Below, in pieces: positions 1 through 5,782 of a stretch of DNA of 6,411 bases (position 1 is the first letter of the stretch; every line of letters starts with the position of its first letter). Below the pieces are notes generated by a model. It was not told the DNA's origin. It did not search any database and was given only the letters and a program-made list of their open reading frames with translations. Source of the DNA: Acidimicrobiales bacterium (GTDB lineage Bacteria; Actinomycetota; Acidimicrobiia; Acidimicrobiales; VFJN01); NCBI GenBank assembly GCA_016936035.1, contig JAFGPU010000305.1, forward strand, positions 1-6,411. Direction: 5' to 3'. The translations under genes and the position numbers were made by a program.

Positions 1-1797
1 CGGGTAGCGCGAGGTCGTCGTGTACAGGTCGACCACCCACGTGACCCGGCCGTCGACCACCACCGGGTAGGGGTCGGCGTCCGCGTCGAGGAACGGGGCC
101 AGGGACCGCACCCGGCTGACGACGTCGCGCTGGAAGATGAACTTCGAGCTGTCGGTCATGTAGTCGGAGATCAGCGGGTTGATGTCGCCGAAGCGCAGGG
201 CGAAGGCCGTGCGCCGCAGCAGCGACCCCGCGCCGACGCCGTCCTCGCCGTCGTAGGTGGTCGTCTGGGTCTCTTCCTCGTCCTGGTAGTCGATCTCGTC
301 GCGGCCGGTGCCCACCACGACGTAGCCGTCGAGGTCCTCGCCGAAGTAGATGCCGGGCTGCTCGAGCTCGAAGCCCGGCTCGGTGATGCGGTCGGAGATC
401 TCGGGCGGCACGCTGCCCACCAGGAACTCGGGCGCGGTGCCCTGTGACGCGTTGGACGGCGCCAGCACCACGCCGTAGCCGTGCGTGTAGGCCAGGTGGG
501 TGGCCTCCCACGAGTCGCCGGGCACGCCGTCGGGGTTGATGGCGCGGGCGCCGATGTTGACCTGGGCCATCTCGCCGTCGATCTCGTACCGGTCGACGTC
601 GATGTCGTTGATCTCGTAGTAGTTGCGGATGCGCTGGAGCTGCTCGAACGTCTGGCCGCTGAGGCTCGGCGACGGGTCCCACAGGCGGATGTTGCGGATG
701 GTCGGCTCGGCGCCGGCCAGGCTGACGTCGTCGATATCGGTGGCCGGCGTGAACCGCTGCACGCTCACATCACGCATGTCGAGGGCCTCGCGCGTGGCCT
801 CGATGTTGCGCTCGATGTAGGGGCGCTCCTTGGCCAGCTCGTTGGGGCGCACCTGGAAGCTCTGCACGTACTGCGGGTAGATGCCGCCGACGACCACCGC
901 CACGAACACCCACAGGCCGACGGCCAGCACCGGCAGGGTCCACCCGCGCCGGAAGATGTTGGCCACGAACAGCAGCGCCGCGGCCAGCGAGATGAGCACC
1001 AGCAGGTTGAGCGCCGGCAGCTGGGCGTGCACGTCGGTGTAGGTGGCCCCGTCGACGACGCCTCGGCTCGACCCGGTGAGCTCGAAGCGCTGCAGCCAGT
1101 AGTCGGCGGCCTTGACGAGCGCCAGCACGGCCAGCAGCACCGAGAGGTGGGCCTTGACCTGGGGCGTGACCCGCGGCGAGGGCGGCTGCACCCGGATGCC
1201 GCCGTTCAGGTAGTGCGCGACCGTCGTGATGATGAGGACGATGAGCAGCGCCGCGAACAGCCAGTCGACCACGAACGACAGGAACGGCAGCTGGAACACG
1301 TAGAAGCCCACGTCGCGTCCGAACTGGGCGTCGGTGACGCCGAAGTCGCCGCCGTTGGTGAACAGCAGCCACGAGTTCCACTCGGCCGAGACGCCGGACC
1401 CGGCGATGAGGGCCAGCACGCCGGCGACGACGGCCCGCACCCAGCCGGTGCGCTCGGCCACGAGGTCGTGGTAGCGCTCGAGCAGCTCGTCCTCGGGCCC
1501 CGACAGCCGGTACGGCGGGGCGACCCGGTCGGCGATGAACAGGTTCGACCAGGCGAGGGCGAAGAACAGCAGGATGAAGAGCAGCGCCAGGACGACCTTG
1601 GCGCCGAGCACGCCTCGCCACACGCCCGTCTGGTCGAGCGAGTCGTACCAGAGGTAGTCGGTGTAGAAGCGGGCGATGCCCCGCAACGACGTCAGCAGCA
1701 GGAACGCGGCGACGACCGCGACGATGAGCAGGGTGCGCCCGCGGTTGCCGCGAGACGACCGACGTGGGCGGCGCGGCAGGTCGTCAGGGGCTCGCAT
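1..1797 (-). CDS. UPF0182 family large membrane protein (C-terminus beyond window)
   Basis: Partial gene: 599 residues are present and the frame is still open at the left edge. Family members are usually about 900-1000 residues, so roughly the last third is missing. The N-terminus has a short basic cytoplasmic tail and about seven hydrophobic segments (near residues 22-38, 64-89, 120-136, 166-197, 216-232, 260-280, 287-306), then a long soluble, presumably extracytoplasmic domain. Family-typical stretches include YTDYLWYD (45-52), PNELAKERPYIERNI (318-332), RNYYEINDIDVDRY (391-404), HLAYTHGYGVVLAP (434-447), and an APFL...DPYPVVVDGR segment followed by LYTTTSRYP at the edge. The biochemical role of UPF0182 proteins is unknown. 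The ATG at 1797 is the natural start because it leaves a short basic tail before the first membrane segment. No Shine-Dalgarno site is visible. It lies 99 bp downstream of the DivIVA fusion gene on the same strand. Family assignment is confident; function is not. Confidence 0.95.
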   Translation of the reverse strand, partial: MRAPDDLPRRPRRSSRGNRGRTLLIVAVVAAFLLLTSLRGIARFYTDYLWYDSLDQTGVWRGVLGAKVVLALLFILLFFALAWSNLFIADRVAPPYRLSGPEDELLERYHDLVAERTGWVRAVVAGVLALIAGSGVSAEWNSWLLFTNGGDFGVTDAQFGRDVGFYVFQLPFLSFVVDWLFAALLIVLIITTVAHYLNGGIRVQPPSPRVTPQVKAHLSVLLAVLALVKAADYWLQRFELTGSSRGVVDGATYTDVHAQLPALNLLVLISLAAALLFVANIFRRGWTLPVLAVGLWVFVAVVVGGIYPQYVQSFQVRPNELAKERPYIERNIEATREALDMRDVSVQRFTPATDIDDVSLAGAEPTIRNIRLWDPSPSLSGQTFEQLQRIRNYYEINDIDVDRYEIDGEMAQVNIGARAINPDGVPGDSWEATHLAYTHGYGVVLAPSNASQGTAPEFLVGSVPPEISDRITEPGFELEQPGIYFGEDLDGYVVVGTGRDEIDYQDEEETQTTTYDGEDGVGAGSLLRRTAFALRFGDINPLISDYMTDSSKFIFQRDVVSRVRSLAPFLDADADPYPVVVDGRVTWVVDLYTTTSRYP

Positions 1798-1805
1798 GGC
1801 CGCCG

Positions 1806-1811
1806 AGCCTA
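1806..1811 (-). promoter_or_regulatory. Candidate -10 box (TAGGCT) for the UPF0182 gene
   Basis: Read on the minus strand, TAGGCT fits the actinobacterial TANNNT -10 pattern and ends 8 nt before the ATG at 1797. There is no Shine-Dalgarno sequence between them, so transcription could begin at or just before the start codon (leaderless or nearly so). No convincing -35 was seen. The match is short and could be chance. Confidence 0.3.
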
Positions 1812-1827
1812 CCGACCGGCCGGAGCA

Positions 1828-1859
1828 CCGGCGCGCCGGGCGCCGCCGCATCCGCGGCG
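1828..1859 (-). terminator. GC-rich inverted repeats after the DivIVA fusion gene; weak terminator candidate
   Basis: The 99-bp gap between the DivIVA fusion gene and the UPF0182 gene contains a perfect 12-bp palindrome CCGGCGCGCCGG (1828-1839) and a 6-bp stem CGCCGC/GCGGCG with a 4-nt loop (1844-1859). Neither is followed by a T-run on the minus strand, so this is not a classic intrinsic terminator. In such GC-rich DNA these palindromes may be incidental. Confidence 0.2.
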
Positions 1860-1896
1860 ACGCCGCCCGAGGGCCGGCAGGAGCCCCCGCTGGACG

Positions 1897-4359
1897 TCAG
1901 GAACCGTCGAGCGAGCGTGCGGCCACGACCAGGCAGCGGCAGTCGGGGTGGGCGGGCGCGCACCGGTCGCCGGTCGGGAACACGTCGCCCTTGCGCACCA
2001 CCCCGGCGAGCCCGTTGTCGTCGCAGTCGGGGCACGCCTCGCACGTCCGGTCGACCAGCCAGCGCAGCTCGGCGCCCTCCGCGATCGCTCCGTAGGCGCC
2101 GGCGGCGAACGCGGCGGCCGCGTAGTGCTGCACCGCGCTGCCGATGTGGTTGGCCTTCCACTCGCGGTACAGGCCGCGCAACACCTCGGTGACCTCGTCG
2201 AGGTCGCCGTCGCAGTCGTGGAACGCCAGCTCGACGCGGGCCCGGAGCGGCTCGACCAGGCTCTGCGCCAAGGTGGCGGCCAGCTCGTCGCACGAGGGGG
2301 CCGTGTCGACGCCGCCGAGCGCCGCGCCGTGCCGCGCTGCGGCATCGAGCTCGGGGGTCGCGGCGATGGCGTAGCGGTCGATGTGCTCGTCGGCGGCGGG
2401 CAGCGCGTCGGTGAAGCCCACGTCGCCGCCGCGTCGCAGCCGGTCGAGCACCTCGTTCTGCTCGTCGGCGAGCGCACGCTTGAGCCTGCGGCCGAGGCTC
2501 CGGTCGACCGCGACCAGGACCTGGTCGCGCTCCCGCAGGATGCGGGTGGCCGGGTCGACGGGCTCTGCGGGCTCGCCGTCCCTCGTTTCGGGCTCGGGCT
2601 CGGCTGCCTCGGCGCCCGGCGCCGGCGCGCCGTCGGGGGTGGCGTCGGGCGCCGCACCGCGGGCGACCTCGGCCCGCACCGCCACCGCGACGGCGCCGGC
2701 GCCGGTCGCTGCGCCGGTGTCACGGCTGTCGCCGCCGACCGGGGCGGGGGCGGCGCCCGCGGAGGGGGCGGTGCCCGGTGCATCGTCGCCCTCGTGGGGC
2801 ACGCCGGAGCCGTGGGGCGGGCCGCCGTCCCTCGGGCGGTCCGAGCGGATGCGGGCGAACAGCTCGTCGACGTACGGTCCGGTCTCGCCCTCGTCGTCCG
2901 TGCCGGTGGCGGGCTCGTCACCCGGGACGTCCGACGAGGACACCGACGCCGAGGCGGGTGCGGGCACCGGGGGCGGGGCCTGCCGGGGCACCGCCGTCGG
3001 GGACACCCCACGCGATCCGCTGCCCGATCGGGGCCGGGGCAGCCGGATGCCCCACTTGTCGCCCTCCGAGGCAGGCGGCGACGGCGGACGCCCGGGCCCC
3101 GGCTCGGGATGGGCCGTGGGCTCGGCCCCCGTCCCGGGCTCGGCGGGAGCGGACGCAGACCGGGCCGCGGCGTCGGAGGCGGCCGTCTCGGACTCGGCCG
3201 GCGCGGCCCCGGACCGCGAGGCGGTCGTCGCGGGCTCGGCGGTCTCGTCCTCGGCCCGGTCCGCGACCCCGGACGCAACGGTCTCGGACTCGGCCGGAGC
3301 GGGCGCGGAGGGAGCGGTCTCGGGCCCGCCCGGGGCGTCGTGGGCCGCCTCCTGCTCGGCGGCCTCGGGCTCGCCCGGGCCGTCGTGGGCGGCCGCCGCT
3401 TCCTCTTCGGCCACCTCGCGCAGCATGGCATCGAGCTCGTCGTCGGACACCGCAGCCGCCGCGAGGTCGTCGACCATGCCCGACATGCGCGCCACGGACA
3501 GCTCGGCCTCGACCACCTCCACCGTCTCCTCGGGCTCGTCCACCACCCGGCGCCGGGCCATCTCGCTGGCCGCCTTGGCCTCGGGCAGCGCCACGGTCAG
3601 CTCGGTCGTGGCCTCGTCGACCGTCCGCCTGACGACCTCGTAGGCGGCGAGCAGGCGCTCACGGGCGCCGTTCAACCGCTCGAGCTGCTCGCGGGCGGTG
3701 CGGCGCCGGCGAGCCAGGTCGGTCAGGATGCGCTCGCGCACCGCCTGGGCCTCGCCCACCAGCCGGCGGCCCTGCTCGCGCGCCGACGCCCGGATCTGCT
3801 CGGCACCGGCTTCGGCCTCGGCCCGGGCGCGCTCGCCGTCGGACAGCATGCGCTCGCGCTCGAGCTCCGCCTCGCGCCGCATGTCGTCGACGATCACCTG
3901 GCCCTCAGCTCGGCGGCGCTCGACCTCGGCCTCGGCCTCGCGACGCAGCGCGTCGGCCTCGGCCAGGATCTCGGTGCGGCGCGCCGACGCCTCGGCCTCG
4001 GCGCGCTCGGTGATCGCATGGGCCTCGACCTGGGCCTCGCGCACCATCCGCGCGGCCGACTCCTCGGCCTTGGAGCGGATGCCGCCCGCCGCGTCGCGGG
4101 CGGCATCGAGCACCCGGGCGGTCTCCTCGCCGAGCAGCTCGACCAGGCGGTGCTCGTCGAGCCGCTCGGCGAGCTCCGCCCGGGACTCGGCCCGTTCAGC
4201 CCGTTCGCGCTCGTGCGCCTGACCTCGCTGCAGCTGCGCCACGAGGTCGGACAGCTCGTGCAGGAAGCCACGGACCTCCGCCGGGTCGTAGCCCTTGCGG
4301 GCGGTCGAGAACTGCCGGCGGGCGATGCCCGTCGCATCGAGGGACGGCTCGGGCGACAT
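1897..4359 (-). CDS. DivIVA-domain coiled-coil protein with C-terminal MuF/gp7-like Cys domain
   Basis: An 820-residue protein, much longer than typical DivIVA/Wag31 (about 160-280). Residues 9-45 form a DivIVA N-domain (I12, F17, RKGYDPAEV at 21-29, FLHELSDLV at 32-40), which in the family binds membrane and targets poles or septa. Residues 46-290 are an uninterrupted Glu/Arg/Ala coiled coil. Residues 293-325 are a short acidic helical stretch. Residues 326-602 are Pro/Ala/Gly/Glu/Ser-rich and probably disordered, with two ordered-looking islands (WGIRLPRPR at 436-444, YVDELFARIRSDR at 496-508). Residues 603-820 are a helical domain ending in C773-x2-C776-x2-C779, then VFP (793-795), C800 and H804-P-D-C807-R-C809. 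This tail resembles the C-terminal motif of phage Mu gpF / SPP1 gp7 head-morphogenesis proteins and probably binds metal. One continuous frame joins all parts, so the fusion is not a frameshift artefact. The start at 4359 is chosen because the DivIVA domain begins there; an upstream extension to 4488 is open but carries no domain. DivIVA assignment is firm; the tail assignment is by motif only. Confidence 0.92.
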   Translation of the reverse strand: MSPEPSLDATGIARRQFSTARKGYDPAEVRGFLHELSDLVAQLQRGQAHERERAERAESRAELAERLDEHRLVELLGEETARVLDAARDAAGGIRSKAEESAARMVREAQVEAHAITERAEAEASARRTEILAEADALRREAEAEVERRRAEGQVIVDDMRREAELERERMLSDGERARAEAEAGAEQIRASAREQGRRLVGEAQAVRERILTDLARRRRTAREQLERLNGARERLLAAYEVVRRTVDEATTELTVALPEAKAASEMARRRVVDEPEETVEVVEAELSVARMSGMVDDLAAAAVSDDELDAMLREVAEEEAAAAHDGPGEPEAAEQEAAHDAPGGPETAPSAPAPAESETVASGVADRAEDETAEPATTASRSGAAPAESETAASDAAARSASAPAEPGTGAEPTAHPEPGPGRPPSPPASEGDKWGIRLPRPRSGSGSRGVSPTAVPRQAPPPVPAPASASVSSSDVPGDEPATGTDDEGETGPYVDELFARIRSDRPRDGGPPHGSGVPHEGDDAPGTAPSAGAAPAPVGGDSRDTGAATGAGAVAVAVRAEVARGAAPDATPDGAPAPGAEAAEPEPETRDGEPAEPVDPATRILRERDQVLVAVDRSLGRRLKRALADEQNEVLDRLRRGGDVGFTDALPAADEHIDRYAIAATPELDAAARHGAALGGVDTAPSCDELAATLAQSLVEPLRARVELAFHDCDGDLDEVTEVLRGLYREWKANHIGSAVQHYAAAAFAAGAYGAIAEGAELRWLVDRTCEACPDCDDNGLAGVVRKGDVFPTGDRCAPAHPDCRCLVVAARSLDGS
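3185..3297. repeat. 17-bp direct repeat pair inside the disordered linker
   Basis: GTCTCGGACTCGGCCGG occurs at 3185-3201 and 3281-3297, 96 bp (32 codons) apart. On the minus strand the copies fall within the near-identical peptides APAESETVAS (354-363) and APAESETAAS (386-395). This points to segmental duplication within the low-complexity linker of the DivIVA fusion protein. Confidence 0.8.
3320..3394. repeat. Imperfect 45-bp-spaced duplication in the disordered linker
   Basis: Two 30-bp segments (3320-3349 and 3365-3394) differ at 3 positions and are offset by 45 bp, so the reading frame is kept. They encode AAHDGPGEPE and AAHDAPGGPE on the minus strand (about residues 323-332 and 338-347). 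This is consistent with in-frame slippage or unequal recombination expanding the linker. Confidence 0.75.
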
Positions 4360-4367
4360 GGTTCTGC

Positions 4368-4373
4368 ATGGTA
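4368..4373 (-). promoter_or_regulatory. Candidate -10 box (TACCAT) for the DivIVA fusion gene
   Basis: On the minus strand TACCAT fits TANNNT and ends 8 nt before the ATG at 4359, the same spacing as the TAGGCT box before the UPF0182 gene. No Shine-Dalgarno site precedes the ATG and no good -35 is visible. It supports both the chosen start (rather than the upstream extension to 4488) and a nearly leaderless message. It lies in the 168-bp gap 4360-4527, which holds no gene. Confidence 0.35.
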
Positions 4374-4509
4374 TGACCCTGCGCCCGTCCGCGCCGAGGG
4401 TCGATCGTCCGACCTCGCTGCGTGGCCAAAACGCCAGCAGGACGTGGCCCGTCGAACGTTCCGGCACCCTCGGACCTCGACCGATCACCCACCGGGACAG
4501 CGTGCCCGT

Positions 4510-4539
4510 CCGGCGGCGGGCGCCGCCTCAGGCCGCCGG
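4510..4539 (-). terminator. Hairpin straddling the protease stop codon; weak terminator candidate
   Basis: CCGGCGGC (4510-4517) pairs perfectly with GCCGCCGG (4532-4539), leaving a 14-nt loop that contains the TGA stop of the PDZ-Lon gene (4528-4530). A competing 6-bp stem with a 4-nt loop (4512-4527) also exists. There is no T-run after it on the minus strand, so if it terminates transcription it does so without the usual U tract. Confidence 0.3.
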
Positions 4540-5772
4540 AGCAGCAGCGGACTCGCCGATCGACGGCAGGTCGTCGACGTTGCCGCCCCGCTGGCGCAGC
4601 GCCTCGAGCGCCTCGTCGATGTTCTCCACCGCCACCACCTCGAGGTCGTCGCCCGCACGGTCGACCGCGTCCTCGTAGTCGTCGGCCGGCACCAGGAACA
4701 GGGACATGCCGGCCTCGCGCACCGCAGCCGCCTTCTGGCCGGTGCCCCCCACCGGCCCGACGGTGCCATCGCTGGAGATGGTGCCCGTGACCGCCACGTC
4801 GGTGCCGCCCGTCAACTCGCCGGGCGTCAGGTCGTCGATGATGGCCAGGGTGAACGCCAGCCCGGCCGACGGCCCGCCGACATCGCCGGTGTCGATCTCG
4901 ATGTCGACCGGGAAGTCGTAGTCGAGCACCACCTCCCTGACCGCCACCCCCATGACGCCCCGATCCGGGTCGTCGGGCGACGGCGCCAGGGCCAGCTCGA
5001 CGTCCCGGCCGTCACCACCTGTCGACGTCTGGACGGTCGCCGTGACGGTGTCGCCCGGCGGGTCGTCGGCCAGCAGGCGGCGCAGGTCGCCCGCGTCGTC
5101 GAACGTCTCGCCGTCGATCGCCGTGATGACATCGCCCACCTCGATCTCGCCCTCGGCCGGCGACCCCTCGACGACCTCGACCACGAGCTGACCCACCGTG
5201 GTGTCGACCTCGTAGCCGAGGCGCTCGAGAGCCACCTGTGTGGCGATCTGCTTGGAGTCGCTCATCATCTGCAGGTTGATCTGCCGATTGGTGTCGACGT
5301 CGCGGTCGCCCAGGACCCGTTCGCGGTCGACCACGTCGATGTCGTCGTCGATCCACGCCTGGCCGAGCCCGAGCAACGTCGCCTGCCGGAGCGACACGGT
5401 CGTGTAGCCGATCGACCCGTCAGACGGGTAGACGTCGGTGCCCTCGACGGCGATGAGCGGCTCGGTGTCGCGCACCGAACCCGGCTTGAACAGGTAGTAC
5501 GGCAGCGGGATGAACGCCGCACCGATGACGAACGCCACCAGCAGGAAGACGGCGATGCCGGCGACGATCCGCCGTGCGGGGCCGCGGGTGGGGTGCTGAG
5601 GAACCGGGACGGGAACAGGTGCGGGGCCACCGCCCGCGTCGCTCCCGTTCGTCGTGCGCGCGCCAGCGCGCGCGGTCGGCGCGGTGGGCTCGGGGCGCGC
5701 CACGCCGTCGCCGGCGGCCTCAGGCGGGATCGCCTCGGCGCCGTGGGCATCTGGACCGGTGGGCGTTACCAT
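4528..5772 (-). CDS. PDZ and Lon-domain membrane-anchored serine protease, YlbL family
   Basis: From the ATG at 5772 the protein is 414 residues. A Pro/Ala-rich cytoplasmic tail (1-66) is followed by one membrane helix (about 69-88), then the family-typical PYYLFKPGSV (91-100). A PDZ domain spans about 196-278, with VEGSPAEGEIEVGDVITAIDGE as its core split around a G-x-x-A loop. The Lon-type (S16) protease domain covers about 290-400. The catalytic Ser is S302 in GGPSAGLAF and the Lys is K347 in GGTGQKAAAV, 45 residues apart as expected for the Lon dyad. There is no AAA+ ATPase part, as is normal for this family. The active site should face outside the membrane. Bacillus YlbL removes the division inhibitor YneA; the substrate here is unknown. 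ATG at 5796 (422 residues) and a further start at 5880 are possible. 5772 is preferred because it avoids overlap with the divergent plus-strand gene and has an AAAGGGA 14 nt upstream, a weak ribosome site. The next gene on this strand is the DivIVA fusion, 168 bp away. Confidence 0.95.
   Translation of the reverse strand: MVTPTGPDAHGAEAIPPEAAGDGVARPEPTAPTARAGARTTNGSDAGGGPAPVPVPVPQHPTRGPARRIVAGIAVFLLVAFVIGAAFIPLPYYLFKPGSVRDTEPLIAVEGTDVYPSDGSIGYTTVSLRQATLLGLGQAWIDDDIDVVDRERVLGDRDVDTNRQINLQMMSDSKQIATQVALERLGYEVDTTVGQLVVEVVEGSPAEGEIEVGDVITAIDGETFDDAGDLRRLLADDPPGDTVTATVQTSTGGDGRDVELALAPSPDDPDRGVMGVAVREVVLDYDFPVDIEIDTGDVGGPSAGLAFTLAIIDDLTPGELTGGTDVAVTGTISSDGTVGPVGGTGQKAAAVREAGMSLFLVPADDYEDAVDRAGDDLEVVAVENIDEALEALRQRGGNVDDLPSIGESAAAPAA
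5767..5772 (+). promoter_or_regulatory. Candidate -10 box (TACCAT) for the plus-strand repeat-protein gene
   Basis: TACCAT ends 10 nt before the GTG at 5783 and no Shine-Dalgarno site lies between. The same bases contain the protease start codon on the other strand (CAT at 5770-5772). The match is short and partly forced by the protease's Met-Val codons, so confidence is low. Confidence 0.2.
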
Positions 5773-5782
5773 CCGTGACGGC

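Noticed and set aside
1809..3431. Minus-strand open frame of 540 codons, Pro/Arg-rich
   Set aside because: It overlaps the DivIVA fusion gene in another frame. Its composition is the Pro/Arg/Ser-rich pattern produced by reading GC-rich coding sequence out of frame, and the in-frame gene carries recognisable domains.
4454..4461. GAACGTTC palindrome in the gap upstream of the DivIVA fusion gene, considered as a LexA/SOS box
   Set aside because: The actinobacterial SOS box needs GAAC and GTTC separated by about four bases. Here they abut, so it is only an 8-bp palindrome.
4360..4488. N-terminal extension of the DivIVA fusion protein by 43 residues
   Set aside because: The extension has no domain features, and the ATG at 4359 gives the normal few residues before the DivIVA domain, with a -10-like box just upstream.
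481..5778. A plus-strand open frame of 1765 codons running across three genes
   Set aside because: It is antisense to the UPF0182, DivIVA fusion and PDZ-Lon genes, which all happen to sit in the same register. Stops in this frame require TTA, CTA or TCA codons in the real genes, and these are rare at this GC content. It is bounded by TGA at 445-447 and at 5776-5778, each matching a TCA serine codon in a real gene. Its translation shows no family features.
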